From: Silurus meridionalis
Taxonomy: Eukaryota; Chordata; Actinopteri; Siluriformes; Siluridae
Assembly: GCF_014805685.1 (NCBI RefSeq)
Contig: NC_060911.1
Location: 11,372,212-11,436,211 of the forward strand
Length of the DNA stretch: 64,000 nt
Reading direction: 5' to 3'
The notes under the pieces are model-generated. The model saw only the letters and a program-made list of their open reading frames with translations. It searched no databases and had not been told where the DNA came from. Positions 45,036-57,336 of this stretch are shown one piece after another (position 1 is the first letter of the stretch; each line of letters opens with the position of its first letter). A program made the position numbers and the translations under genes.

Positions 45036-47640
45036 TCTGATCTAAAAATTGGATTGTTGAATATTAGATCTCTCACGTCTAAAGCGCTTACTATAAACTA
45101 AATTATTACCGACCAGGAGTTTAATATAATGTGTTTGACAGAAACATTGATTAAATCGAATGAATATGTAGCATTAAATAAAGCGAGTCCTCCTGGGTAT
45201 AGTTACATACACCAACCCCGTCTAAATGGCAGAGGAGGTGGAGTCGCATATATTTATAAAAATAATCTAAACGTCACACAAAAGACTAAACAAAAATGTA
45301 AAACATTTGAAGTTCTTTACACCAACATAAAATATTCAGTGTCCGAAAGCAGGTCCAGTCAGTTAATTCCACTAATTATTATTTATAGACCCCCAGGGCC
45401 CTACTCTGATTTTCTGATAGAATTTGCAGATTTCATTACAAATTTAGCTACTTCTTTTCGACAAAGCATTAATTGTTGGTGACTTTAATATTCATTTTGA
45501 TAATCAGGAAGACTCCTTAAGAGCAGCAGTTGTGTCCATTCTAGAGTCAGTTGAAACTAACCAGAATGTTATAGGACCCACTCATAGTGGTGGACACACT
45601 CTCGATTTGTTTTTAACATTTGGATAAAAAATAAAAAACTTAGTCATAATTCCACAGACTGAAGCTATTTTAGACCATTATCTAATCTCGTTTAAAATTT
45701 GCCTCAGACATTGCATTTCTACCTCACCACGTTACCGTGTTAAGCGTACTTTCACGTCAGCTACAGCAGCGCGTTTTATCAATAATCTTCCAGAAATTAC
45801 GATATTAGACAGATCTCCGTCAGACCCCGCAGAGCTCGACTGGGCCACTGAACATCTAGAAACAACGTTACGTCACACTCTAGATGATGTAGCTCCCTTA
45901 AGACCAAAATAATCAGGGAGAAAATAATAGCACAGTGGTATAATGATCATACGCGCACCTTAAAACAGACCACTCGAAAATTAGAACGTAAATGGCGTCA
46001 AACAAAATTAACAGTATTTCAAATAGCATGGAAGGAGAGCCTCCTAAATGATAGAAAATCTCTCTGCTAGATCAGCATATTTCTCCACCCTCATAGAAAA
46101 TAACAAGCATAATCCTAGATTTTTATTCAGCACGGTAGCAAAATTAACAGGAAATAAAAGCACTGCGCTAACATGCACACCATCAATAGGTAGTAATGAT
46201 TTCATGAACTTTTTTAATAATAAAATTGAAAACATCAGGCAAGAAATCCAGACGGTTAATATAAATTAAAATTATTTCACAAGTAACCCTGTAAACAGCA
46301 GAGTAATTATAAGATACAGATAACTCCAGAGGTAATTGAACCTGTTTTAAAAATAATAAACTCTTCCATTAGCACTGGTTATGTACCTAAATCCTTCAAA
46401 CTGGCAGTTATCCACCCCCTTATTAAGAAACCTGACCTTGACCCATGTCAGTTGTCCAACTACAGACCAATATCAAATCTCCCCTTTATATCCAACATTT
46501 TAGAAAAGGTTGTAGCACAGCAGTTATGCTCACACCTACTTATGAATAACATTTTTAAAATGTATCAGTCAGGATTTCGGCCTCATCATAGCACAGAGAC
46601 AGCGCTAGTTAAGGTGGTAAATGACCTGTTATTGGCCTCTGATCAGGGTTTTGTCTCCTTACTTGTTTTGCTCGAACTTAGTGCAGTTTTGACACCATTG
46701 ATCACACTATACTACTTACTAGACTTGAGAACGTTGTTGGAATAAAGGGAACAGCTCTCTCTTGGCTCTTATTTGACTGATCGCTATCAGTTTGTTGATG
46801 CAAATTGTGAGTTCTCCACACTCTATGAGGTAAAGTTTGGTGTTTCTCAAGGATCTGTCTTAGGCCCACTGCTTTTCTCTTTATATATGCTGCCTCTTGG
46901 TGAAATCATTCATAAACATGGGATTCACTTCCATTGCTATGCTGATGACACACAGCTGTATATTTCAGCAAAGCCAGATGAGAGAGATCAGCTTGATGTT
47001 GAGAAGTGTGTAAAGGACATTAGACAGTGAATGCTTATTAACTTTCTTCTGCTCAACTCAGATAAGACGGAAGTACTTTTACTAGGACCACATGCAGCTA
47101 GAAGTAAACTTTCCGATTACGTAGCATCTCTGGATGGTGTTTCTGTTTCAGCGTGTACGGCTGTCAAAGACCTTGGTGTGATTATTGACCCGAGTCTTTC
47201 CTTTTAGTCTCACGTGAATAATATCACCAGGATCTCCTTCTTTCACCTTAGAAATATTGCTAAAATTTGAAATATGATGTCGTTTCAGAATGCAGAAAAA
47301 CTAGTTCATGCTTTTTTTACTTCTAGATTAGACCACTGTAATGCTATACTGTCTGGGTGTGCGAGTAAGTGCATAAATAAGCTTCAGTTAGTTCAGAATG
47401 CAGCAGCAAGAGTTCTCACTAGATCTAGGAAATATGACCACATCACCCCTGTTTTAATCAGTCTACACTGGCTCCCAATTAAATCTCGCATTGATTATAA
47501 AATACTACTACTGACGTATAAAGCACTTAACAGTCTCGCACCACAGTATCTTAGTAAACTTCTGTACCAGTATGATCTTCCACGCCTACTTAGATCAAAA
47601 GTGCTGGCTATCTGTTGGTTCCTCAAATAATGAAGAATAC
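45036..47640 (+). pseudogene. L2 LINE ORF2 (endonuclease and RT), multiply broken
   Basis: Endonuclease: LKIGLLNIRSLTSKALTIN, CLTETLIKSNEY, RLNGRGGGVAYIYK, then VGDFNIHFDNQEDSL near 45475-45525. [60 protein letters not shown] and [12 protein letters not shown] (YADD intact, about 46935-46970). C-terminus at 47274-47630 (HAFFTSRLDHCNAILSGCAS, ISLHWLPIKSRIDYKILLLT). Several stops and frameshifts (45480, 45900, 46745, 47030) interrupt it. Confidence 0.88.
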
Positions 47641-48603
47641 AGCAGGGGGCAGATCTTTCTCTTATAAAGCCCCACAGTTATGGAACAGCCTTCCAACCAG
47701 TGTTCGGGACTCAGACACAGTCTCAGTGTTCAAGTCGAGGTTGAAAACTTATTTATTTAGTCAAGCCTTTTATCAGTAGATTTTTCTTAGGTAAAGGCTC
47801 AGATATGGAGGGAGCATGGATATAGAGTGTTTGGTGAACTGGTATATTTGTATGCTGTCGTCCCCTCACATTCACACGTTCACTCCTGTTTGTTGACTGT
47901 GTTGTGGTGGGTCGTCTCTTATCCCAGAGATCCCTCATGTCTGTGTTACCTTCTGGTTCTCCCTTTTAGTTATGCTGCCATAGCGAGTCTTGCTGGAGTC
48001 CAAACTGCACAGTGACTTTAACTTTCATACACCAATAGGGACACTTAATAATCCATATCCTTCTCTTCCCGTCACCCTCTTCTCTCTCTCTCTCTCTCTT
48101 TCTTTCTCTCTCTCGGTCGAGTTAAACATGCTCCTGAGGCTCCAGTGACCAATGTTCCCTCCAGGGATCTTTACACTTCTGTGCAGCTTGGGACGGTCTC
48201 TCATCAACACCTTGGGTGGTTCCATGTAATTCCGGAGTATAACGGGTGCTTTGACGATGGATTGGACTGTAGTTAATGTCAACAGTCTGCTACACTGACT
48301 CAGGAATACAGTTCACTTCTGATCATCATCACTGTACCCTGCAACATTGTATATCTGCTTCAAATGGACATTTGGTGCAACCCAGATGAGGATGGGTTCC
48401 CTCTTGAGTCTGGTTCCTCTCAAGGTTTCTTCCTTATTCCATCTCGGGGAGTTTTTCCTTGCCACAGTTGCTCATCAGGGACAAACATACTTACAAAGAA
48501 CATATTTACGTTTAATCACCACATTATCTGTGTAAAGCTGCTTTGAGACAATGTTCATTGTTAAAAGCGCTATACAAATAAAAATGAATTAAATTGAATT
48601 GAA

Positions 48604-48735
48604 TGTTCTGTAATCGTCATTAGTCTTAAAGACCTTCCTTGCAGCAATTGAAAGTTTCTTGAACTTGTCCCTGAGCTCCTCATCCACTAGCCTGTGAGCT
48701 TCTCTGCTGAGGAAGTTAACTTGTCTGGTAAAACT
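48604..48735 (-). pseudogene. Orphan coding-like fragment of unknown origin
   Basis: Between the L2 tail and the DIRS left end, the minus strand is open for about 41 codons: QVNFLSREAHRLVDEELRDK followed by FKKLSIAARKVFKTNDDYR. The composition is protein-like (Leu, Glu, Lys and Arg in amphipathic spacing), there is no start codon, and TTTTACCAG precedes it on that strand like a splice acceptor. No donor follows. I do not recognise the protein; it could be an exon piece or part of another element. Confidence 0.4.
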
Positions 48736-48942
48736 GATTCCCTTTCAGGAACTCAAGCTGCGTCGAAACGCTTTGGGAATGCACTGAAATGCATTGAAAA
48801 ACGTGTGTAATCAGTCAAAAATTGGACGCTGGCCATCACCGATGAGGTGACGTCACGACCAGGAGTATAAAAGGCATATGAGAGAAGCCAGCGCCAGCTT
48901 CTGTGTTTTCAGAAAGCGCTCTTTGTGTTTGTGTGATATTGT

Positions 48943-49470
48943 TTGTCATATTGTTTGTCAAATAAAAAAATTAAAAAAGCGGAGAAAATTATGAAAGCAA
49001 GCAGAAAAATTAAGCACAGTTTTCGGCCATGCGTGCCTCCTTGCCCCCGCTGGGGGGGGGATTCACACAGCTTGTGTGTGGCTTGCTTGGGTGTGGAGCA
49101 TGCGAGATCAGTTCTCGAAGAGGGAGCCGAATGTGCCCGCATGTGTTTGCGCTCGGTCCGCGCTCGCTTGGCTCTTTTCAATGAAATGGGTGCTCTAAAT
49201 CCTTCCGGGTCTAGTCCCGCTCTCGCCGAGGCAGAGCGTCGTGCCAGATCCTGGGGTTCGCGGATGGACCTTGCAGAGGGTTTCGAGACGGGTTTTTCCC
49301 TATCTCTAGCCTCACCTGCTCGGTCTAGCGCTCGCTCGCTCGCAGGATTCGGAAGCACGCCTTTCGGCGGATTCTTCCCCCTGCTGCGAGCGCATGCAGC
49401 TCCGCCTTTCTTCCTCCGAGGAGGCGGGGCAGCGCTGCGATCTGAGCCGAGGAGCTTTCGGAGGTTGTAA
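48943..49470 (+). pseudogene. DIRS gag-like N-terminal region
   Basis: 175 codons open. Core motif GGDSHSLCVACLGVEHARSV, then CLRSVRARLALFNE, recalling the Cys-rich N-terminal block of fish DIRS gag proteins. It ends at 49470, and the second part of gag is in a different frame from 49963, with non-matching sequence between. The start codon is uncertain. Confidence 0.65.
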
Positions 49471-49962
49471 CGCGTGCCGTTGCCAAGCTGGATATAACTT
49501 GGCCGGCGCATGAGCAGGAAGTGCTTTGATCTAGTAAATTAGATAAGCGCTTTCTGACACCCATGTCACAACCTCCGTGTAGGGGTCTTCAATTTTTTCC
49601 CGATCTACACACCAAGGTGTCTAGGTCGTGGGTTAAACCTTACTCAGCCCACCCCTTCACCCCCACTTCTACTGTGTATTCCCATGTTTTTGGGCGGAAA
49701 GAATATGGTTATGAGGCTATGCCTTAGGTCAGACACTTGCCACCTATCTCTCTCCCAGAGTTGTCTCTTCCCTTAAGACCCTGACATTGCCCACAAAGCC
49801 CCTATGCAGCACTTCTGCGCTCGTGGATAAAGCCTATACTTCAGCAGGTCAAGCTGCTGCTTCCCTACACACCATGGCGGTGTTGCAGGCATATCAGGCT
49901 GACCTGCTGCATGAATTGGATGTGGGGGTGCCGTAGACGGCCATTTTGATGAGCTGCGCCGT

Positions 49963-50409
49963 ATGGCGGATCTGGCTCTCAGAGCCACTAAGGAGACCGC
50001 TAGGGCCATTGGGCGGGCTATGGCTGCCCTGGTGTCTACAGAAAGGCACCTGTGGCTCACACTGTCAGACATATCTGATAGGGACAGGGCGGTATTGCTG
50101 GACGCTCCGCTAACTCCATCTGGCCTTTTCGGCGATTCCGTACATTCGGTGGTTGAGAGGTTTCAGGAAAATAAGAAACAGGCGGCGGCATTCCAGCGTT
50201 ACCTCCCACGCCGCTCACAGGGGGCTGCTCGGTGGGCTCAGCCCCAGCCGCTGCCCTCCGTCTCCCATCGGGAGGTTCAGAAACGCAGTGTCGTGACTCG
50301 CTCTCCCCCTATGAGGAATCCTGTGCGGCGCTTGCCATCAAAGCCTCGTGAGGTGACAGATATGAGGACTGTCATCTCTAACAGGAAGGCTTTGGCGAAA
50401 AGATCCTGA
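49963..50409 (+). pseudogene. DIRS gag-like C-terminal region
   Basis: 148 codons: MADLALRATKETARAIGRAM, ERHLWLTLSDISDRDRAVLL, DAPLTPSGLFGDSVHSVVER and FQENKKQAAAFQRYLPRR. This is the characteristic end of DIRS gag upstream of pol. A Pro/Arg-rich tail follows. Confidence 0.75.
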
Positions 50410-50763
50410 CACGGAACTTTCTGGGGATCTGGCTGTGGAGGGGTGTGTCACAACCACTTTTTCCAGTGCCCGCCCTGTCCCAGCCCCCTCAGGGACCTGG
50501 TCCGTTAACCCTGCCACCCACGGTGCTTCAGGGCACGCCCAGCTTCAGCGAGCTCTCTCCTCGGTTTTCACCCAGCATCGCTGTGGTCCAGGAGGTCTTG
50601 CGTCCCCTAGAGCCATCTCAGGGTCCTGCCTGTGCTGTGGGTGTTCCGGAGGTCAGTCTCGAGAGGCTGATACCCCTGAGGCATTTTCTGGGAGCTTGGA
50701 AAGCTCTCCCAGATGTGTCTCGGTGGGTCCTGCGTACTGTAGAGTGGGGTTACTCGATTCAGT

Positions 50764-51252
50764 TTGGGTCTCCTCCGCCCCACTCTGGTGGGACGACAGC
50801 AGGCTCTGGTCATGGAACAAGAAGTAGACACTCTCCTGAGGAAGGGGGCCATGGAGGTGGTCCCTCAATCATACCGAGAGTCCAGGGTCTACAGCCGGTA
50901 CTTCATAGTTCCCAAGAAGGACGGTGGGTTGCGTCCTATTTTAGATCTACGTCGGCTGAACCGCTCTCTCATGCGACTCAGGTTCAAGATGCTGACCCTC
51001 AAGCAGGTCGTGCTTCAAATCAGATCCGAGGACTGGTTTGTCACGGTAGATCTAAGAGACGCATACTTTCATGTGTCCGTCCTACCTTCTCACAGGAGGT
51101 TCCTGAGGTTTGTTTTCGGGGCCGAAGTTTACCAATTTTGGGTTCTTCCATTTGGCCTTGCCCTTTCACCCCGTACCTTCACGAAATGTGTGGAGTGTGG
51201 TTCAGTAGATGGGGCCCCTCCCACAGACCTCTGGCGGAGCGACCACTCATAA
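50764..51252 (+). pseudogene. DIRS reverse transcriptase, N-terminal half
   Basis: Encodes VDTLLRKGAMEVVPQSYRES, YFIVPKKDGGLRPILDLRRL, WFVTVDLRDAYFHVSVLPSH and QFWVLPFGLALSPRTFTKCV. These are RT motifs through the LPFGL block, including the first catalytic Asp (VDLRDAYFH). The continuation with the YxDD box is not on this strand, because the DNA from about 51196 is inverted. Confidence 0.9.
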
Positions 51253-52121
51253 CCACTCCCCACCCCGTGAGGGACGCATCCGTCGTTAGCATTAAGCAAC
51301 GACCGGGACTCCCAGCACAGGGCCTAGAGATAGGAACCGGGGATCTCTCCAAACATCTATGGCATGTAGGCATCGCCGCGTGACCTTGATGGTGCAGAGG
51401 GGATTGCCTCTCTGTGAGAACCCGTGGGTCCTGAGCCACCACTGAAGGAGCCTCATGTACAGCAGGCCAAGTGGAATCACACTGGACGCAGCTGCCATAA
51501 GCCCTAGCAGTTTCTGGAACTGCTTGACAGTGAGAGGCTGCCCTTCTCTGACCTTCCTGACGGCCGCAAGGATGGCCACAATGCGGGCAGGAGAAAGCTG
51601 CGCACGCAAAGTAGTTGAATCCCATATGACACCGAGATAGGTGGTTCTCTGTAAAGGAGAAAGCACACTCTTCCCGGTGTTCAGCCGAAACCCCAAAGCC
51701 TTTATGTGGGCGAGAACGACATCTTGATGCCGGACCGCCAGCTGCTCTGACTGAGCTAGGATCAACCAATCGCCGATGTAGTTGAGGATGCGGGTGCCCT
51801 GAGACCTCAGGGGAACCAGATCCGCATCCTCAAGTGTGATTCCACTTGGCCTGCTGTACATGAGGCCCCTTCAGTGGTGGCTCAGGACCCATGGGTTCTC
51901 ACAGAGAGGCAATCCCCTCCGCACCATCAAGGTCACGCGGCGATGCCTACGTGCCTTGGATGTTTGGAGAGATCCCCGGTTCCCATCTCTAGGTTCTGTG
52001 CTGGGAGTCCCCAGTCTTTGCTTAATGCTAATGACGGATGCGTCCCTCACGGGGTGGGGAGCGGTTATGAGTGGTCACTCCGCCAGAGGTCTGTGGGAGG
52101 GGCCCTATCTACTGAGCCACA
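51196..52121. repeat. Large inverted repeat within the DIRS pol region
   Basis: Left arm about 51197-51483 and right arm 51833 to about 52121 are complementary over roughly 287 bp at high identity. They enclose a 349-bp spacer that encodes RT only on the minus strand (QGTRILNYIGDWLILAQSEQ, TTYLGVIWDSTTLRAQLSP, KQFQKLLGLMAAASS at 51292-51861). The RT active-site box, usually YLDD in this family, reads YIGD. Confidence 0.9.
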
Positions 52122-52384
52122 TCAATTGCCTAGAGATGCTGGCCGTGCTTCTAGCTCTGAAGCATTTCCTTTCAGACCTCAGAGGTCACCACATGTTGGT
52201 CCGTACGGACAACACTTCGGTGGTCTCTTACATCAACCATCAAGAAGGTCTGCGCTCGTGCCCCCTGTGCAGGCTAGCGCACCAGGTCCTCCTTTGGGCC
52301 CAGGGGAAACTCCTCTCTGTAAGGGCGGTTTACATCCCAGGCCGGTTGAACAAGCAGCAGACGCCCTGTCAAGGCAGGGGTTGA
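51836..52384 (+). pseudogene. DIRS RNase H region
   Basis: 182 codons: LLYMRPLQWWLRTHGFSQRG (RT-RNase H connection), LMTDASLTGWGAVMSGHSAR (first Asp), INCLEMLAVLLALKHF (Glu), VRTDNTSVVSYINHQEG (Asp) and VYIPGRLN. The catalytic residues look intact. It is joined to the inverted block rather than to the RT palm. Confidence 0.88.
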
Positions 52385-52394
52385 GGCCCGGGGA

Positions 52395-53655
52395 ATGGCG
52401 GCTCCACCCCGATGTGGTGGAGCAGGTTTGAAAAAAATTCGGAAGAGCCCAGGTGGATCTGTTCGCGTCGCACTGTCCCCTCTGGTTCTCCCTTATGCCT
52501 CCAGCAGTACAGGCTGCATCTGTACGCTTTCCCCCCGTCGCGCTGCTTCCGGGAGTTCTGGAGAGAGTTCGCCGGGATGGAGTCAGTCTCCTCCTGGTAG
52601 CTTCAAGGTGGCCGTGCAAACCATGGTTTGCGGACATGGTGGCTCTCCTCGAGCACCCTCCGTGGGAGATTCATCTGAGGAGGGACCTCCTTTCTTAGCT
52701 AGGGGGTGTCGTATTTCACCCCCGCCCAGAGCTGTGGAGGCTGTGGCCCCTGAATGGGCATGGCTCCGAGGTTCTGGTCTCTCCACCGAGGTGGTAGAGA
52801 CCATTCTCCACTCCAGAGCTCTCTCCACTAGGAGGTTGTATGCCACCAGGTGGCATCTGTTTTGCTCGTGGTGTGAACACCACCAGCTGAATCCAGTCCA
52901 CTGCCCAGTTGGTTCAGTGCTGGATTTTCTCCAGGGACAGTTCGCCAAGGGGTTGGCTCCATCCACCCTAAAAGTCTACGCATCTGCCATTTCGGCCAAC
53001 CATGCCCCTGTGGCCGGGCAATCTCTGGGCAGAGACCCCTTTGTAACGCATTTTCTCCGCAGCACCCGGAGGCTAAGGCCCCCGGTACGGCCTAGAGTGC
53101 CTGGATGGGACCTGGCCGTCGTTTTGGGGGCCCTTTCTGAGCCCCCCTTCGAGCCTCTAGCCGAGGCATCCTGGAGGCACTTTTCTATCAAAACCGCGTT
53201 CTTGTTGGCCATTTGCTCTATAAAAAGAGTAGGGGACCTGCAGGCCTTGTCTCTGGCCACCTCCTTCCTGGAGTTTACCCCAGGTATGGCTGGTGCCCTC
53301 CTTTACCCCCGTACAGGTTACATCCCCAAGGTGCCCTCGTCGTCCCACGGCCCGTTAGGCTACAGGCATTCTACCCTCCACCATTCCAGGCCCCAGACCA
53401 GGAGAAGCTCAACCGGCTCTGCCCGGTGTGTGCTCTGGCCACTTACGTCCGCAGGACGGGTCCTAGGTGAAGGTCCCATCAGCTGTTCGTCTGCTATGGC
53501 CCTCCCAAGAGAGGCCTGCCTGCTAATAAGCAGATTCTGAGCAGGTGGATCGTTGACGCTATCTCGTCATTTATGAGTCCTCTGGTCTCCCCGCTCCCTT
53601 CAGGGTCAGAGCTTACTCCACCCGGAGCCTGGCTGCCTCTAAGTCTTCTCCCTTT
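52395..53655 (+). pseudogene. DIRS tyrosine recombinase, truncated
   Basis: The frame 52395-53540 contains RALSTRRLYATRWHLFCSWC and LAPSTLKVYASAISANHAPV (SAM-like core-binding domain), then TAFLLAICSIKRVGDLQALS with the first catalytic Arg. The H-x-x-R box appears as YSTR near 53612-53623, and the region expected to hold the nucleophilic tyrosine is absent: the right inverted repeat follows almost at once. Such recombinases replace integrase in DIRS elements. Confidence 0.85.
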
Positions 53656-53760
53656 TAGAAGCTGCCGCTGGCTTCTCTCATATGCGTTTGATACTCCTGG
53701 TCGTGACGTAACCTCATCGGTGATGGGCAGCGTCCAATTTTTGACTGATTACACACGTTA

Positions 53761-56700
53761 AGATAAGATAAGATAAGATAAGATAAACCTTTATTCGTCC
53801 CACAGTGGGGAAATTTCTATGTTACAGCAGCAAGACAAAGAAATAAAAATAGATGCAAATATATATAAAAAAGAAGAATATACAAAAAAAATAAAAAACA
53901 GAAATAAAAATAAATAATAATAACAATAATAATAATAATAATAACAAAGAAATAAAAATAAATGCAAATATCTAAAAATAATATACATATACTACAATAC
54001 CAGTATATATACAGTACAATGTAATAATACTGAATAGGAGAAAAAAAACAAAAGTACGCTTTTAAGTCGTTTTGAGGTAGTATTGCACGTAAATTGCACG
54101 TAATATTGCACATAATATTGTACCTGATTTGTTTAATAATATTTCACACAGATAAAGTTATTGCACATCTTAAAAAGTAATAGCAGTGTTGTATGTTGGT
54201 GACTGGTTTTACTGGGAACAGCTTTGGTTGTATAGTCTAATAGCAGCAGGGAGAAAAGACCTTCTGTATCGCTCCTTCAGACACTTGGGATGTATTAGTC
54301 TGTTACTAAAAGAGCTGCTCAGCGATGTAACGGTTTCATACAGGGGTGGAGGCGTTCTCCAGCAATGATGATAGTTTTGTTACCATCCTCCTTTCTCCCA
54401 CCTCCTGTACAGTGTCCAGGGGAATCCCCAGGACAGAGCTGGCCTTCCTGATCAGCTTGTCTAGTCTCTTCCTGTCTGCAGTAGATATGCTGCTGCCCCA
54501 GCAGACCACTCCATAGAATATGGCTGAGGCCACCACAGAGTCAAAAAAGGTCTTCAGTAGCTCTCCCTGTACTCCAAAAGACCTTAGTCTCCTCAGCAGA
54601 AAGAGTCTGCTCTGCCCTTTCTTGTAGATTGCCTCAGTGTTGTCTGTCCAGTCCAGTTTGTTGTTTAGGTGAACACCCAGGTATTTGTAAGAGTCCACTC
54701 ACAATGTCCTTTCCTGAATGTTCACTGGTGATAGAATTTGTTTGTTCCTACGGAAATCCACCACCAGTTCTTTCGTTTTCCCCGCATTTATCTGGAGGCA
54801 GCTCCGTTGGCACCAGTCCACAAAGTTCTTTATAAGTCCTCTGTACTCTCTGTCATCATCATTCGTGATCAGACCGACGATGGCAGAGTCATCAGAGAAC
54901 TTCTGTAAGTGACAGGTTTCTGAGCTGAACATGAAGTCTGCAGTGTAGATGGTGAAGAGAAACGGGCAAGAACCGTTCCTGCGGGGCTCCAGTATTGCAG
55001 ACAATCATGTCAGACTCACAGTCACGAGTCCTCACATACTGTGGTCGGTCTGTGAGATAGTCCAGTGTCCAGGCAGACAGATGATGGTCTACTCCCATGT
55101 ACACCATCTTATCCCTCAGGAGCGCAGGTTGGATGGTGTTGAAAGCACTAGAGAAGTCAAAAAACATGACTCTCACAGTGCTCCCAGCCTTTTCCAGGTG
55201 TGAAATAGCCCGATTTAGGAGGAAGATGACTCGTCTTCCACTCCAATGCCAGGTTGGTAGGCAAACTGAAGTGGATCCATTGATGGGCTCACCAGAGGTC
55301 GGAGATGAGTGAGCACTAGCCTCCAATGTCTTCATCAGATGCGAGGTCAGCGCTACTGGTCGATAGTCTCCAAGTCTTTTGGGCGGCGTCTTTGGTACAG
55401 GCACCACGCAGGATGTTTTCCATATCTGTGGCACCTTTCCCAGCTTCAGGCTCAGGTCAAACATGTACAGCAGTATGCCGCACAGCTGGTCAGCACAGGT
55501 CTTAAGTAGCCTGGAGCTGATGCCGTCTCGGCCTGCAGCCTTCCTCGCTTTGATCTTCCTGAGCTCCATTCTCACCTGGGCTTCTGTAAGGGGCAGTGTG
55601 TATTGGCTGGAGTGTTGACTGGAGGAATCGGCAGGGGTGGGAAGTTAGGTGTGTTGTGTATTGTCTGTGAGCTGATAGCAGTGCAGAGAGGTGGGGCTGG
55701 AGCTGCTTGCTGTGGAAGCAGAGAGGGGATTGCAGCAGGGGGACTGGATGGGGGCAGGAGAGGTAGCTGATCAAATCTGTTAAAGAATAGATTGAGATCA
55801 TTCACCCACTTCTGGTCACCCACAGCCTGAGAGCTTGGCTCCTTGTGACCAGTGATGGTTTTGAGCCCCTTCCACACACCGCTGACATTGTTCTGCTGCA
55901 GCTGATCCTCCATCTTCCTCCTGTAGCATGCTTTTCCTTCCCTGATCTTCTTCCTCAGTTCTCTCTGGACAGTTTTCAGCTCTTCCTTGTTTCCTGATTT
56001 AAACACCCTCTTCTTCTCTTTAAGGAGAGTCTTTATATCAGGGTTTATCCATGGTTTGTTGTTGGGAAAACACCGTACAGTCCTGGTGGGTACAGTATTC
56101 TCCACACAGAAGTTAATGTAGTCCGTAATACAATCTGTTAGACTGTCAATATCCTCCCATGTGGACTGCACAATTCCTCCCACATAGTTGTTTCAAAACA
56201 GTCTTTCAGAGCCTCATCGGTCTCATCAGACCATGTCGTCACTGTGCGGGAGGTAGCTGGTTGCCTGCATACAAGGGGTTTGTACACAGGTAGGAGATGA
56301 ACCAGGTTGTGATCCGATCTTCCCAAGGGGGGGGGAGGTGATGAAGCATAGGCCTCCTTTGAGTTTGCATAAAATAAGTCCAGTGTTTTATTGTCTCTGG
56401 TGTGGCATGAAACATACTGGGTGAATGTGGGCAGAGTGGAGGATGGAGGGGCATGATTAAAATCTCCAGAGATAATGAGAAGGGCATTTGGGCTCTGTGT
56501 TAACAGTCTGTTAACAACAGAATGCAGGACTTCGCATGCCGATTCACCGTCAGCAGAGGGGGGAATATACGCAGCTATCGCGATAACATGCGAGAATTCC
56601 CTCGGCAGATAGTACGGCCTCATGCTAGCGGCTAACAGCTCAATGTCCTTACAGCAGATCTGTTCTTTAATAGTGATGTGTCCAGATTTACACCATCTAT

Positions 56701-57336
56701 TATTCACAAACACTGCCAGTCCTCCTCCCTTTCTCTTACCGCTCTCCATCGTTCTGTCTGCGCGCAGTAAATCAAATCCATCCAGAGCCACGGTCGTGTC
56801 CGGAGTTAGCTTGGTTAGCCATGACTCCGTGAACAGCATGATGCTACACTCCGGAATTCCCTCTGATGCGGGTAAGAGCCGCTAGCTCGTCCATCTTGTT
56901 GGGTAAAGATCTTACATTTCCCATAACGATGGACGGGAGAGTTGGTCTGTAACGTCTCCTTTTATTCCGACACACAGCTCCAGCACGGTTCCCCCGTCTT
57001 CTCCTTCTTAGCTCGCGGGGAATATCCGGTTTTTCTCCTAGTAGCATCGGCATGTTGCGGAATGCTAACAGCTGATCACTGGTGTAAACAATAGGACCGT
57101 GGCTATGAACAGAGTTTCCAGACGCGACTGTGAACAAAGTCCAAAGAAGCAGGAAAAGTAGAGCAAACTCGGTGGCTTTGTTTATGTCCATTGTGCAGTT
57201 TCCAAATTTACGCGCATACACTTAAAAAGAAAAAAACACAAAGTGCCGGAACACTATAAAATAAATAAAAAAAGCACAAACTTTACGGGAGCTGCTGCAA
57301 CAGGCTGCCACTTGGGCGGCGCCTAAGACCTCTTTC
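53761..57336 (-). mobile_element. Rex1/L2-type LINE with (AGATA)n tail, inserted in the DIRS right end
   Basis: The 3' end is the AGATA/TAAGA run at 53761-53785 followed (in complement) by GGGGAAATTTC. The flanks share only TTA (53758-53760, 57337-57339); copy 2 of the duplication shows the empty site. The coding region starts near 57221 on the minus strand. About 3.6 kb, probably close to full length. Confidence 0.88.
54336..57221 (-). pseudogene. LINE endonuclease-reverse transcriptase, frameshifted
   Basis: 57221-56844: N-terminus with PTLPSIVMGNVRSLPNKMDE. 56839-56138: endonuclease, MLFTESWLTKLTPDTTVALD, LIISGDFNHAPPSSTLPTF, RDNKTLDLFY and LGRSDHNLVHLLP. 56183-55572: linker, NNKPWINPDIKTLLKEKKRV. 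55575-54892: RT, MRMELRKIKARKAAGRDGIS, RVMFFDFSSAFNTIQPALLR and DMIVCNTGAPQERFLP (GAPQG changed). 55004-54699: KFSDDSAIVGLITNDD (FADD changed to FSDD). 54698-54336: C-terminus, YKYLGVHLNNKLDWTDNTEA. Frameshifts separate the pieces, though each is only lightly damaged. Confidence 0.88.

Larger units (their letters stand above)
40303..48604 (+). mobile_element. L2-clade LINE, about 5 kb, split by an RTE
   Basis: Order: 5' UTR (from about 40303), ORF1 (40586-41491), RTE insertion (41644-44980), ORF2 remnants (about 45036-47640), 3' UTR with GCTGCTTTGAGACAATG and AAAAGCGCTATACAAATAAA, ending in (ATTGA)n near 48604. The RTE is flanked by the 17-bp duplication AGAAAGTCTGTTTTAGT (41627-41643, 44981-44997), so the two L2 halves are one insertion. 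ORF1 is open; ORF2 is not. L2 assignment is by recalled similarity to fish L2 elements. Confidence 0.85.

Noticed and set aside
48909..49511. 200-codon minus-strand frame opposite the DIRS gag
   Set aside because: It is the complement of GC-rich gag sequence and has no similarity of its own.
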